Shown here: one piece after another, positions 34,112 through 42,697 of the stretch | Position numbering within the stretch: the first letter of the stretch is position 1 | Layout: every line of letters starts with the position of its first letter | Source: an uncultured Oscillospiraceae bacterium | Lineage (GTDB): Bacteria; Bacillota; Clostridia; Oscillospirales; Oscillospiraceae | Length of the DNA stretch: 64,000 bases | NCBI GenBank assembly: GCA_947169975.1 | Contig: CAMVRT010000002.1 | Coordinates: 1-64,000 of the forward strand | Direction of reading: 5' to 3' | Notes under the pieces: generated by a model | Database searches by the model: none | What the model was told of the DNA's origin: nothing | The model's input: only the letters and a program-made list of their open reading frames with translations | Position numbers and translations under genes: made by a program

Positions 34112-34115
34112 CGTT

Positions 34116-35246
34116 TCACTCCGCGATGCGCTTGATGAAGCAGCGTCTGCGCTTGTGCTGCTCCAGAGGCACGCCCTTCCACTGATCCTGCACCTTATCG
34201 TTGGTCTCCAGCATGGGACCGGTCTCGGCGTGGGTGATGCCCATCTCCACGCAGCCATGCACCACCTTGTTGATGACCACGGCGTTGACGCCCTTGCCCT
34301 GATACCTGGGATCCACGGCGATGAGCAGCAGGTCAATGGTGTCGTTCTTGCGAAAGGCCTTCAGCATCCGCGCCCAGCCGAAGGGCAGCAGGCGGCCCCG
34401 GCTCTTCTTCAGTGCCTCGGCAATGGACGGCGCGCCCACGCCCATACCCACCATCTGGTTGTTCTCGTCCATGACAAAGCCGGCCAGCTTGGGGTTGATG
34501 AGCGGCGCAAACTTGACCGAGTACTTCTTGATCTGCTCATCCGTCAGCTCCACCGTGCCGTACAGCGGGGCATAGGCTACGTTGATCAGCCGGAAAAAGC
34601 CCTTCAGCAGCGGGATGTAGGCCAGGCGGTTTTTTGCCGTTACGACATGGAGATGATAGTGCTTCAAAGCAAAGTCGCTGAGCTTCTGCCAGCGGTTCAG
34701 GGTCTTTTCATCGTAGGGAACGGTGATGTAATTCTCCACCCAATCCACGTCCTTGCCGTAGCCCAGGGCGGTGAGATGGTCGATATAGTAGGGGTAATTA
34801 TAATAGGTGAAGAAGCAGCTGCGGCGGTCAAAGCCCTCCACCAGCATGCCCTCCCGGTCCAGGTCGGTGAAGCCCAGCGGCCCCTGCACCTCGTCGCAGC
34901 CCTTCTCGGCAGCCCACTTCTCCACCGTCTCAAAGAGGGCGGCGGACACCTCCCGGTCGTCGATGAAGTCCACCTGGGTGAAGCGCATCCGGTTGGTGCC
35001 CCACTTTTCATTGGCCTTGCGGCTTAAAATGGCGCCGATGCGGCCTACGATCTCACCGTCCCGGTACGCCAGCCAGCAGCGGGCGTCACAGTAGGCAAAG
35101 GCCGGATTCTTTTTGGGGTCCCAGTCGGACAGGTCGTCGTCATAAGTGGCGGGCACGAACTCCGGCACGTCCTTGTATAGTTGATTGGGATAATCCACGA
35201 ACTTGCGAAGCTGCGCCTTTGTGGTCACTTCCACAATAGATACCAT
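34116..35246 (-). CDS. GNAT-fold acetyltransferase-like protein, YghO type
   Basis: 376 residues. The C-terminal half contains an acetyl-CoA binding signature, AVDPRYQGKGVNAVVINKVV (near 305), and ends with a basic tail RRRCFIKRIAE. The N-terminal half (PNQLYKDVPEFVPATYDDDL, GPLGFTDLDREGMLVEGFD) resembles bacterial proteins annotated as YghO or unspecified N-acetyltransferases. The substrate is unknown. It is upstream of truA on the same strand with a 4-nt gap. Confidence 0.8.
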   Translation of the reverse strand: MVSIVEVTTKAQLRKFVDYPNQLYKDVPEFVPATYDDDLSDWDPKKNPAFAYCDARCWLAYRDGEIVGRIGAILSRKANEKWGTNRMRFTQVDFIDDREVSAALFETVEKWAAEKGCDEVQGPLGFTDLDREGMLVEGFDRRSCFFTYYNYPYYIDHLTALGYGKDVDWVENYITVPYDEKTLNRWQKLSDFALKHYHLHVVTAKNRLAYIPLLKGFFRLINVAYAPLYGTVELTDEQIKKYSVKFAPLINPKLAGFVMDENNQMVGMGVGAPSIAEALKKSRGRLLPFGWARMLKAFRKNDTIDLLLIAVDPRYQGKGVNAVVINKVVHGCVEMGITHAETGPMLETNDKVQDQWKGVPLEQHKRRRCFIKRIAE

Positions 35247-35406
35247 CCGGCATCCCTCCTAACATGTATCGTTCAGTTTATCGCCTTTTTCGACAAATTG
35301 CAAGCCTTACCATATTTTATGCGGCGGGTCCGGAAAAAAGCAGTAGCGCGGCAGCGCCGCTCTGTGTTATACTTGTCCTATATTGAAAAACAGGAGGTTG
35401 CAGACC

Positions 35407-35970
35407 ATGGAGCTGCGCTGGTACGATATTTTGCAGGAGGACGGCACGCCCTCCACCGATTACATGAGCGAGGAGCGGCGGCAGCGTGCCGAGGCCATGC
35501 GCTTTGAGGCCGACCGGCTGCGCACCGTGGCCGGGGAGAACCTGACCCGGCAGATGCTCGCGGAGCGTCTGGGCTGCGCCCCTGCCAATGTTCCCCTGCA
35601 GTGGGATGAAAACGGCAAGCCCGTGGTGCCCGGCACCGGACTCTATGTCAGCGTCAGCCACTCCGGCGCCTACGTGGTCTGCGCGGTGGACGACAAGCCC
35701 GTCGGCGTGGACGTGGAAACCGTCCGTGACGTGGACGAGAAGTTCATGCGTCGGGTGTGCAGCGAGGAGGAGTTGGCCTACGCCCTGCGGGGCGGCGACG
35801 TGCAGCGCCGCTTCTGGGAGCTTTGGACGGCCAAGGAGGCCATTTTCAAGCTCACTGGCCACGGTCCCCTGCTGCGTCTGAGCAAGTTCGCATTGCCCCA
35901 GGGCGTCACCGTTTGCTACACGGCGCAGTTTGGCTGCGCCCTGACGGTGGCCAGCTGCCCAGCGGAATAA
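35407..35970 (+). CDS. 4'-phosphopantetheinyl transferase (Sfp/AcpT type)
   Basis: Transfers phosphopantetheine from CoA to carrier proteins. The motifs are GVDVETVRDVDEKFM (magnesium-binding Asp and Glu) and FWELWTAKEAIFKLTG. The N-terminal half ends in SVSHSGAYVVCAV. 187 residues is a little short compared with Sfp (224), mainly at the C-terminus. Start ATG 35407 has CAGGAGG upstream. No NRPS or PKS is in the window, so the partner is unknown. ROK kinase follows after 13 nt. Confidence 0.88.
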   Translation: MELRWYDILQEDGTPSTDYMSEERRQRAEAMRFEADRLRTVAGENLTRQMLAERLGCAPANVPLQWDENGKPVVPGTGLYVSVSHSGAYVVCAVDDKPVGVDVETVRDVDEKFMRRVCSEEELAYALRGGDVQRRFWELWTAKEAIFKLTGHGPLLRLSKFALPQGVTVCYTAQFGCALTVASCPAE

Positions 35971-35983
35971 AGGGGGTCAGGCC

Positions 35984-36916
35984 ATGTATCGCATCGGCAT
36001 CGATCTGGGCGGCACCAACATTGCCGTGGGTGTGGTCAACGAGGCATATGAGATCGTGTCCCACACCAGCGTGCCCACCCTTGCCCACCGCTCGCCGGAG
36101 GCCGTCATCGCCGACATGGGCGACGCCGTGCAGTCCGCGCTGGATCAGGCGGGCCTTTCCGCGGCGCAGTGCGCCTCCATCGGTGTGGGCTCGCCCGGCA
36201 CCTGCGACTCGGAGCGGGGCGTGGTGGTGCGGGCCTATAATCTGGGCTGGCACGAGGTACCCGTCTGCCGGATGCTCACCGACCGCTTCGGTATCCCCGC
36301 CCGCCTCAGCAACGACGCCAACTGCGCCGCTCTGGCCGAGTATGTGGCCGGGGCCGGCGTGGGCTGCCGCAACATGGTGCTCATCACCCTGGGCACGGGC
36401 GTTGGAGGCGGCATCATCATCAACGGAAAGATTTACGCCGGCATGCGCTCGGCGGGAGCCGAGCTGGGCCACACGGTACTGGTGCTGGACGGTGAGCCCT
36501 GCACCTGCGGGCGCCGTGGCTGCTGGGAAGCCTATGCCTCCGCCACTGCTCTCATCCGCCAGACCGGGCAGGCCGCTCTGGCCCACCCGGACTCTCTGCT
36601 GGCCACCGTGCCCGCCGGTGAGATCAACGGCCGCACCGCCTTCGACGCCGCCGACCGGGGCGACGCCGCGGCCATAGCTGTGGTGAACCGCTACTGCGAG
36701 TACGTAGCCGCCGGGCTCACCGATCTGGTGAACGCTCTGGCCCCGGAGAGGATCCTGCTGGGCGGCGGCATCAGCCGTCAGGGCGAACGCCTGCTGGGGC
36801 CTGTGCGGGAATATGTGGCCACCCACTGCTTCGGCCAGCGGGAAGGGGCTGTCCCTCTCATCGCTGCGGCCAGGCTGGGCAACGAGGCCGGCATCATCGG
36901 CGCCGCCGCATTATAA
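35984..36916 (+). CDS. ROK family sugar kinase, probable glucokinase
   Basis: 310 residues. ATP-binding IGIDLGGTNIAVGVVNEAYE starts the protein. The ROK signature includes ITLGTGVGGGIIINGK and the zinc-binding CTCGRRGCWEAYAS. LSNDANCAALAEY supplies the catalytic Asp. Members of this size in Clostridia usually phosphorylate glucose, but N-acetylmannosamine or other sugars are possible. RBS GGGGGTCAG is weak. It is in line with the phosphopantetheinyl transferase gene and ends at a terminator. Confidence 0.88.
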   Translation: MYRIGIDLGGTNIAVGVVNEAYEIVSHTSVPTLAHRSPEAVIADMGDAVQSALDQAGLSAAQCASIGVGSPGTCDSERGVVVRAYNLGWHEVPVCRMLTDRFGIPARLSNDANCAALAEYVAGAGVGCRNMVLITLGTGVGGGIIINGKIYAGMRSAGAELGHTVLVLDGEPCTCGRRGCWEAYASATALIRQTGQAALAHPDSLLATVPAGEINGRTAFDAADRGDAAAIAVVNRYCEYVAAGLTDLVNALAPERILLGGGISRQGERLLGPVREYVATHCFGQREGAVPLIAAARLGNEAGIIGAAAL

Positions 36917-36923
36917 AAACGCT

Positions 36924-36952
36924 AAAAGAGGAGCCGCGTTACGGCTCCTCTT
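36924..36952. terminator. Terminator between ROK kinase and DUF3783 gene
   Basis: AAAAGAGGAGCCG-CGTTA-CGGCTCCTCTT; serves the converging genes. Confidence 0.85.
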
Positions 36953-36954
36953 CC

Positions 36955-37338
36955 TTATTCTTCATGTTCTTCATGTACCTGCCGCCCTTCGGCGATGGCG
37001 GCGCGCTCCTGACACAGCTCGTCATACAACTCCGCCGCTGTCCAGTTGGCGTTGGTGGGCGTCACCACGGCCTTCAGCGCGACATGGACTCTGCGGCGGC
37101 GCAGCTCTGTCAGCACCGCATCCAGCATCCGCTCGCCAAATCCGTCGAACACCAGCAATTCCTCGGTAAATGGCCTGGGCTCCGTGGTCTGGCCGGGATC
37201 GCCGGACAGAAGCTGGGCCAGGGTGGCGCCGGTGCGCTCTGCCGGCACCGCCTGCAGTTTGATGCCGCCCCGCAGGGCGATGACCTGCAGCGCCGCCCGC
37301 TTTTGCGGCGCCAGATTGAATGTCAGCAGCGTAGGCAT
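36955..37338 (-). CDS. DUF3783-like small protein
   Basis: 127 residues, soluble. The central segment EELLVFDGFGERMLDAVLTE followed by RRRRVHVALKAVVTPTNANW fits the DUF3783 pattern as I remember it; the function of that family is not known. The C-terminus is acidic and His/Glu-rich (VHEEHEE). ATG 37338 has GAGGAGG 8 nt upstream; a GTG two codons earlier would sit too close to the RBS. Single gene, divergent from the DUF4340-like lipoprotein. Confidence 0.75.
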   Translation of the reverse strand: MPTLLTFNLAPQKRAALQVIALRGGIKLQAVPAERTGATLAQLLSGDPGQTTEPRPFTEELLVFDGFGERMLDAVLTELRRRRVHVALKAVVTPTNANWTAAELYDELCQERAAIAEGRQVHEEHEE

Positions 37339-37414
37339 AAGCACCGCCTCCTCTCTATTTTATCTTATCACAAATCGTTTCTGCGCTCAAGCCGCCCCGG
37401 CGGATTATTTTATC

Positions 37415-37443
37415 TTCCCTTTTCTGCCATTTTTTGCTATACT
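37415..37443 (+). promoter_or_regulatory. Promoter of the lipoprotein/two-component operon
   Basis: TTCCCT (37415-37420), 17-bp spacer, TATACT (37438-37443), 41 bp upstream of the start codon. The -35 is weak. Confidence 0.4.
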
Positions 37444-37484
37444 GATGTGATAGAGTGAAACATTGCCCGAAAGGGGACTGACTG

Positions 37485-38387
37485 ATGAAGAGAATCCTTT
37501 GGTTTTTCTGCGCCGCGCTGTGTCTGGTGCTGCTGTGCGCCTGCGGAAAGAAGCAGCCCAAGCCCGCCGCTCCGGAGCCGGAGCCGGAACCGGAGCCGAT
37601 CCGGATCGAGTCGCTGGAGTGCAGCGACGGGGAATTGACGCTGCGCTTCCACCGGGACGATGACGGCCGATGGGTCTGGACGGATAACCCCGGCTTTGCC
37701 CTTGACGGTGCCTGCGTGGACGCGCTGGTGGATGACGCCGTCGCCCTGGACGCGCTCTCCCCCGTGCCCGACGCCGAAGGCCCGGAATTCTACGGCCTGT
37801 ACGACACCAGGAAATACGTGACCACCGGGTATTCCGACGGTACCTCCGTCACCTGGCGATTTGGCTCGCGGACCGATGACGGCCTGTATTACGCCAGCCC
37901 GGAGTCGGATCCGTCGCGGATCTGTCTGGCCTCCGGCGTTCTGCTGGAGCAAGCGGGACAGGGTATCTACGTCATGGCGGTGCTGCCGGAGCTGCCGGCG
38001 CTCACCGAGGATCAGATTCAATCGGTGACGGTGGATCGCGGCGGTGAAACCGCCAAGTATACGCTGTACAATGACCAGTGGCGCAAGGACAGCCGCGACA
38101 TAACGGACCCGGCGGAGCTGCAGGCTCTTTCGGACCTGCTGGCTGCCCCCGCGCTGCTGCGCTGCGTGGACTACGCACCGCCGGAGGATGCTGCGCAGAT
38201 ATGCGGGCTCAATCCCCCCGCCGCCGTGGTCACGGTGAACTGTACCGATCCCGACGTCACCTACACGCTGACGGTGGGTACCTATGCCGAGGACGGAGCG
38301 GCTCGCTTTGTCACATTGGGCGCTGACACAACCATCTATCTGATGGACGCAGCTGTGCTGGATCCCCTGTCGGGTGCAAACGAGTAA
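37485..38387 (+). CDS. DUF4340-like lipoprotein
   Basis: 300 residues with lipoprotein signal LLCAC (Cys20) and a Pro/Glu spacer (EPEPEPEPEPI). The rest alternates beta-rich repeats such as GRWVWTDNPGFALDGACVDA and TYTLTVGTYAEDGAARFV, matching the DUF4340 pattern. It precedes a response regulator and kinase by 10 nt, so it may be part of the signal input or the target of this two-component system. The precise function is unknown. Confidence 0.78.
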   Translation: MKRILWFFCAALCLVLLCACGKKQPKPAAPEPEPEPEPIRIESLECSDGELTLRFHRDDDGRWVWTDNPGFALDGACVDALVDDAVALDALSPVPDAEGPEFYGLYDTRKYVTTGYSDGTSVTWRFGSRTDDGLYYASPESDPSRICLASGVLLEQAGQGIYVMAVLPELPALTEDQIQSVTVDRGGETAKYTLYNDQWRKDSRDITDPAELQALSDLLAAPALLRCVDYAPPEDAAQICGLNPPAAVVTVNCTDPDVTYTLTVGTYAEDGAARFVTLGADTTIYLMDAAVLDPLSGANE

Positions 38388-38397
38388 GGAGGCAACT

Positions 38398-39078
38398 ATG
38401 CGGATTTTGATCGTGGAGGACGAGGTGCGGCTGGCCAGGACGCTGGCCGATCTTCTCAAGCGGCAGGGCTACACCGCCGACATGTGCCACGACGGCATCT
38501 CCGGTCTGGACAACGCCGCCTCCGGCATTTATGACCTGATTTTGCTGGACGCGATGCTGCCCGGTATGGACGGCTTTACCCTGCTGCGCCGTCTGCGCGA
38601 AGGCGGCCACACGGTGCCGGTGCTGATGCTGACCGCCCGCAGCGACGTGACAGACCGCGTTCACGGACTGGACAGCGGCGCAGACTACTATCTCACCAAG
38701 CCCTTTGAGCCCCAGGAGCTGCTGGCCTGCATCCGCCTGCTGCTGCGGCGCAGCGGCGGCGAGGTGCGGCTGGACGACGCGCTGACATACGGCGACCTGC
38801 GGCTGGAGACCGGCACCTTTACCCTGAACTGCCAGGATCGCTCTGTCCGCCTGAGCCGCCGGGAATATGATCTTATGGAGCTGCTCATGCGCAACGGCGC
38901 CCAGATCGTCACCAAGGAGCAGCTTCTGTTGAAGGTCTGGGGCTACGACTCCGAGGCCGAGGACAACAATGTGGAGGTCTATATCTCCTTCCTGCGGCGC
39001 AAGCTGACCCACCTTCACTCCGCCGTGCGCATCAAGACCATCCGCCTGGTGGGCTACTGTCTGGAGGTGGAATCATGA
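38398..39078 (+). CDS. OmpR/PhoB-family response regulator
   Basis: 226 residues. Receiver domain at 1-115 with acidic pocket (VEDE), phosphoacceptor Asp in LILLDAMLPGMDGF near residue 51, switch Thr in LMLTARSD and Lys in YYLTKPFEP. The winged-helix DNA-binding domain follows (about 130-225; LSRREYDLMELLMRNGAQIV). ATG 38398 has AAGGAGG upstream. It overlaps the kinase gene by 4 nt. Confidence 0.95.
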   Translation: MRILIVEDEVRLARTLADLLKRQGYTADMCHDGISGLDNAASGIYDLILLDAMLPGMDGFTLLRRLREGGHTVPVLMLTARSDVTDRVHGLDSGADYYLTKPFEPQELLACIRLLLRRSGGEVRLDDALTYGDLRLETGTFTLNCQDRSVRLSRREYDLMELLMRNGAQIVTKEQLLLKVWGYDSEAEDNNVEVYISFLRRKLTHLHSAVRIKTIRLVGYCLEVES

Positions 39079-40271
39079 TCCGCAGGCTGCGCTGGAAGGT
39101 GGTGGCCGTCACCATGTCGGTGGTGACGGCGGTACTGCTGCTGGCGCTGGCCGCCGTGTTCCTCTCCTCCCGCTCCGCCATGGAGAGCCGCACCCGCAGC
39201 CAGCTGCAGCAGGCGCTGCAAAGTGCACCGGGCGCGCCCATGCGACCCGGTCAGGACGGCGGCGCGCCTGTGTTCACCGTGGAGGTCTTTTCCGGCGGAA
39301 CGGTGCGGGTCATCGGCAGCAACTACTTTGATCTGGACGATGAGGAGACGCTGCTGGACATCGTGCAGACATGCCTTGACCGGCAGGAGGATTACGGCGT
39401 GCTGAAGGACTATCGCCTGCGCTATCTGCGGGAGGTCTCCCCCATCTCCGTCCGCATTGCCTTTTCCGACAGCACCCTGGAGCAGGATACCCTCCGCTCT
39501 CTGGCCGGCACCATGGCTCTGATCGGGGTGGCCGCCTTTGCGGTGCTGTTCGGCTTCAGCTATCTGCTCTCCGGTCTGGTGGCGCGTCCGGTGGAGAAGG
39601 CCTGGCAGGAGCAGCAGCGCTTCCTCTCCGACGCCTCTCACGAGCTGAAAACACCGCTGACCGTGATCCTGTCCTCGGCGGATCTCCTGTCCGAGACGCT
39701 GCCGCCGGACAGCCAGGGCTACGTGGACAACATTCGCAGCGAATCCCGCCGGATGAAAAAGCTGGTGGAGAGCATGCTCACCCTGGCCCGCGCCGACGAC
39801 GGAACCCACAAGCTGGTGTTTACTCCCCTGGATCTGAGCGACGTGGTCACCGACACGGCGCTGCTCTTTGAGCCGGTGGCCTTCGAGGCCAACCGGGAGC
39901 TTCTGTATGACATTCAGGAGCATCTGCATCTCTCCGGTGATGGGGACAAGCTTCGCCAGCTGGTGAGCATCCTTCTGGACAATGCCATCAAATTCTCCCC
40001 CGAGCATGAGCCCATCCGCCTGACGCTGCGCAGAGATGAGAAAAATGCCCGGCTCACTGTGGAAAACGGCGGAGCCCCCATACCTCCGGAGGTGGTAGCC
40101 CATCTCTTTGACCGGTTCTACCGGGCGGATAACGCCCGCTCCGGCGTGCAGGGCTTCGGACTGGGGCTCTCCATCGCCCGATCCATCGCAACAGAACACG
40201 GCGGCGCCATCCGCTGCGAAAGCGACAGCCGATCCACCCGGTTTATCGTCACGCTGCCGCTGCGCAAATGA
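39075..40271 (+). CDS. Sensor histidine kinase of the OmpR-type system
   Basis: 398 residues. Membrane segments near 10-32 and 150-175 enclose an extracytoplasmic sensor of about 115 residues (SGGTVRVIGSNYFDLDDEET). The H-box FLSDASHELKTPLTV holds the phosphoacceptor His. N-box LVSILLDNAIKFSPE and G-boxes GFGLGLSIARSIATEHGG are intact. It overlaps the response regulator gene. The sensor has no recognisable ligand-binding domain. Confidence 0.93.
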   Translation: MIRRLRWKVVAVTMSVVTAVLLLALAAVFLSSRSAMESRTRSQLQQALQSAPGAPMRPGQDGGAPVFTVEVFSGGTVRVIGSNYFDLDDEETLLDIVQTCLDRQEDYGVLKDYRLRYLREVSPISVRIAFSDSTLEQDTLRSLAGTMALIGVAAFAVLFGFSYLLSGLVARPVEKAWQEQQRFLSDASHELKTPLTVILSSADLLSETLPPDSQGYVDNIRSESRRMKKLVESMLTLARADDGTHKLVFTPLDLSDVVTDTALLFEPVAFEANRELLYDIQEHLHLSGDGDKLRQLVSILLDNAIKFSPEHEPIRLTLRRDEKNARLTVENGGAPIPPEVVAHLFDRFYRADNARSGVQGFGLGLSIARSIATEHGGAIRCESDSRSTRFIVTLPLRK

Positions 40272-40284
40272 TGCGCCGGCGGGG

Positions 40285-40313
40285 TTGACACGCTATGCTG
40301 CCGGTGATATAAT
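40285..40313 (+). promoter_or_regulatory. Consensus promoter of the cobalamin-riboswitch operon
   Basis: Perfect TTGACA (40285-40290), 17-bp spacer, perfect TATAAT (40308-40313), directly before the riboswitch. The strongest sigma-A promoter in the window. Confidence 0.85.
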
Positions 40314-40334
40314 GCCAACGCTCAATTGAATACC

Positions 40335-40500
40335 GTACACGGGAACAGGTATTGGAAGCCGGGTGAAAATCCCGCACAAGGCCGTTGCTGTAATTTGCGT
40401 GAAACCGCGGACAACGCAGCCACTGGGCAACCGGGAAGGCGTTCGCGGCAGGGGCGATGCCCCGCGCAATGAGTCAGAATACTTGCCTGCTCCTCCGCCA
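40335..40500 (+). promoter_or_regulatory. Cobalamin (B12) riboswitch
   Basis: Carries the conserved elements in order: GGAAGCCGGGTGAAAATCCC, GCCACTGGG, CCGGGAAGGC and the B12-box-type ending ATGAGTCAGAATACTTGCCT. A terminator at 40600-40631 supplies the expression platform. Binding of adenosyl- or another cobalamin should switch off the chelatase-like lipoprotein and its neighbour. Confidence 0.9.
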
Positions 40501-40599
40501 CGAATGTGGCGCGTTCGGCTCTGCGGATCTCCGGAGTTGTGGACGTGGTGACGACCGGCCATTGCGGTGGCCGTGTTTGTCACGCCATACCGTCCTTTT

Positions 40600-40631
40600 C
40601 CGCCCGCCAGCTGATCGCGGGCGGTTTTTTT
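40600..40631 (+). terminator. Terminator of the cobalamin riboswitch
   Basis: CCGCCCGC and GCGGGCGG around an 9-nt loop, then TTTTTTT; 59 nt before the chelatase-like start codon. Confidence 0.85.
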
Positions 40632-40689
40632 GCGTGTATTGGGAGACACCCTGTACATAGATCAAAAGAATACAGAAAGGAAGATCGCA

Positions 40690-41958
40690 ATGAAAACCAT
40701 GAAGTCCATCCTGGCTCTGCTGCTGGTGTGCGTGATGGCCCTGGCCCTGGCGGCCTGCGGCAACACCACCAAGACCGACGAGCCCGGCAAGCAGGAGGAG
40801 CCTGCCAAGCAGGAGGAGCCCGGCAAGCAGGAGGAGCCCGGCAAGCAGGAGGAGCCTGCCACCCAGGAGCCCACCGATCAGGAGAAGGCCGATGAGGTCG
40901 CCGCTCTGATCGACGCCATCTACGTCCAGGAGCGCAATGACCAGACCGACGAGCAGTGCGCTGCCGCCAAGGCCGCCTGGGACGCCCTGACCGACGAGCA
41001 GAAGGAGCTGGTGGAGGGCGAGAATGCCGATCCCGACTACTTCGGCCGCGACACCGGCGACGCCTCCCAGGACGATCCCCGCAACGGCGACGAGATCGGC
41101 GAGAAGGAGCTGCTGGTGGTCAGCTTCGGTACCTCCTTCAACGACAGCCGCGCCCAGGACATCAAGGGCATTGAGGACGCTCTGCAGGAAGCTTTCCCCG
41201 ACTGGTCCGTCCGCCGCGCCTTTACCGCTCAGATCATCATCAACCACATCCAGGCCCGTGACGGCGAGAAGATCGACAACGTGGAGCAGGCTCTGGAGCG
41301 CGCCGTTGCCAACGGCGTCAAGACCCTGGTCGTCCAGCCCACTCATCTGATGCACGGCGCCGAGTACGACGAGCTCATGGGCGTTCTGGCGGGCTATGAG
41401 GACAAGATCGAGACCATCGTCGTCGCCGAGCCCCTGCTGGGTGAGGTCGGTTCCGACGCCACCGTCATCAACGCCGATAAGCAGGCCGTTGCCCAGTACG
41501 TTGTTGCCACCACTGTGACCGAGAACGGCTACGAGTCCCTGGAGGCCGCCGAGGCCGACGGTGTGGCCTACGTGTTCATGGGCCACGGCACCTCCCACAA
41601 CGCCAAGGTGACCTATTCCCAGATGCAGACCCAGATGAATGAGCTGGGCTACAAGAACGTCTTTATCGGCACCGTGGAGGGTGAGCCTGAGGAGACCGCC
41701 TGCGAGAACATCATTGCCGCCGTTGCTGACGCCGGCTACAAGTCTGTCGTCCTGCGTCCTCTGATGGTCGTTGCCGGTGACCACGCCAACAACGACATGG
41801 CAGACGTGGAGGATCCCGAGTCCTGGATCAGCATGTTCCACGCCAGCGGCAAGTTTGACGGCGTGGCAGCTGACATTGCCGGTCTGGGCCGCATTCCCGA
41901 GGTGCAGGCCCTCTACGTGGCCCACACCCAGGCCGCTATGGACACTCTGTCCAAGTAA
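40690..41958 (+). CDS. CbiK-type sirohydrochlorin cobaltochelatase-like lipoprotein
   Basis: 422 residues. Lipoprotein signal (LALAAC, Cys23), then a KQEEPG repeat linker and a short helical segment (about 55-115). From about 135 to the end is a CbiK-type anaerobic cobaltochelatase fold: LLVVSFGTSFNDSRAQDI, VVQPTHLMHGAEYDELM with the metal-binding His, and VFMGHGTSHNAK with the second active-site His. Normal CbiK inserts cobalt into sirohydrochlorin in the cytoplasm. This copy is exported and anchored outside the membrane and is under B12-riboswitch control, so it more likely binds or processes a tetrapyrrole or cobalt at the surface. RBS AAAGGAAG. Confidence 0.88.
   Translation: MKTMKSILALLLVCVMALALAACGNTTKTDEPGKQEEPAKQEEPGKQEEPGKQEEPATQEPTDQEKADEVAALIDAIYVQERNDQTDEQCAAAKAAWDALTDEQKELVEGENADPDYFGRDTGDASQDDPRNGDEIGEKELLVVSFGTSFNDSRAQDIKGIEDALQEAFPDWSVRRAFTAQIIINHIQARDGEKIDNVEQALERAVANGVKTLVVQPTHLMHGAEYDELMGVLAGYEDKIETIVVAEPLLGEVGSDATVINADKQAVAQYVVATTVTENGYESLEAAEADGVAYVFMGHGTSHNAKVTYSQMQTQMNELGYKNVFIGTVEGEPEETACENIIAAVADAGYKSVVLRPLMVVAGDHANNDMADVEDPESWISMFHASGKFDGVAADIAGLGRIPEVQALYVAHTQAAMDTLSK
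40789..40860 (+). repeat. 18-bp tandem repeat coding for KQEEPG/A
   Basis: Four copies of AAGCAGGAGGAGCCYGSC encode the linker next to the lipidated Cys of the chelatase-like lipoprotein. Confidence 0.85.
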
Positions 41959-41976
41959 CGGAAAAGGATTTTCTCC

Positions 41977-42501
41977 ATGAAAAAAAGATTTCTTGCCATA
42001 CTTGCGCTTCTGGCCCTCTGCTGCGCCCTTTTCACCGCCTGCGGCAGCCAGACGCCCGCTAAACCTGCTGATTCCGGCAAGCCAAGTCAGTCCAGCCAGC
42101 CTGCTCCCAGCGAGCCCGCTCTGCCCGACGGCGTCTATTCCGCCGAGTTTAAAACCGACAGTACCATGTTCCACGTCAATGAGGTATATGACGGCAAGGG
42201 CACGCTGACGGTGAAGGACGGCCAGATGACCATCCACATCACCCTGTCCGGCACGAAAATCGTCAACCTCTTCCCCGGCTCCGCCGAGGACGCCCAGAAG
42301 GAAGGCGCCGTGCTTCTCCAGCCCACCGTGGATTCTGTCACCTATCCTGACGGTCTGACCGAGGATGCCTACGGCTTTGATGTGCCCGTGCCCGCTCTGG
42401 ATCAGGAGTTCCCCTGCGCCCTCATCGGCACCAAGGGAGTCTGGTATGACCACCAGGTCTCCGTTTCCAATCCCCAGCCCGTGGAGACGCCCGCTGACTG
42501 A
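41977..42501 (+). CDS. Surface lipoprotein, NEAT/heme-binding-like fold (tentative)
   Basis: 174 residues with lipoprotein signal (ALFTAC, Cys22) and a Pro/Ser-rich spacer. The domain after residue 50 runs DGVYSAEFKTDSTMFHVNEV, then KGTLTVKDGQMTIHITLSGT, and resembles small surface domains found in Firmicutes lipoproteins annotated as iron or heme binding. It starts 18 nt after the chelatase-like gene, so it is in the riboswitch operon. I infer a role in capture of a corrinoid, cobalt or heme. Confidence 0.72.
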   Translation: MKKRFLAILALLALCCALFTACGSQTPAKPADSGKPSQSSQPAPSEPALPDGVYSAEFKTDSTMFHVNEVYDGKGTLTVKDGQMTIHITLSGTKIVNLFPGSAEDAQKEGAVLLQPTVDSVTYPDGLTEDAYGFDVPVPALDQEFPCALIGTKGVWYDHQVSVSNPQPVETPAD

Positions 42502-42574
42502 TTCTTTTCCGTTTTCCCGCATCCTTTTCCCCTCTTTTGCATATGATATGGGAAAGAGAGCAAGGAGGGATCGT

Positions 42575-42646
42575 GTGGGAGAGGATCGCAGAGGCGATAT
42601 CGACGATCTGATCTTCGGCAACGAGCGGGAGATCAGTGAAAGATGA
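42575..42646 (+). CDS. 23-residue mini-protein, DDLIF family (unrecognised)
   Basis: Short frame starting with GTG at 42575, with AAGGAGGG 5-6 nt upstream. The peptide begins MGEDRRGDIDDLIFGNER and ends ISER; it is highly charged. A terminator starts 4 nt after the stop. The size, the D-[LI]-DDLIF core, the SER ending and the position directly before a terminator all match the mini-gene at 127-201. An upstream ATG in the same frame (42548) lacks an RBS. No clear sigma-A promoter was found; a weak sigma-E-like pair (GCATCC, 15 bp, CATATGAT) lies just upstream. The function is unknown. Confidence 0.5.
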   Translation: MGEDRRGDIDDLIFGNEREISER

Positions 42647-42650
42647 AAAA

Positions 42651-42687
42651 ACATCCGCACCGGCTTCAGCCGGTGCGGATGTTTTCT
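42651..42687. terminator. Bidirectional terminator between the mini-gene and mnmA
   Basis: CATCCGCACCGGC and GCCGGTGCGGATG form a 13-bp stem; A run on the left and TTTTCTT on the right. Confidence 0.9.
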
Positions 42688-42697
42688 TATCAGATTG

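Noticed and set aside
33374-34336. Longer truA frame beginning at 34336
   Set aside because: The extra N-terminus overlaps the GNAT gene in another frame and has shadow-type composition; TruA similarity begins at MKQNYKLTVAYDG.
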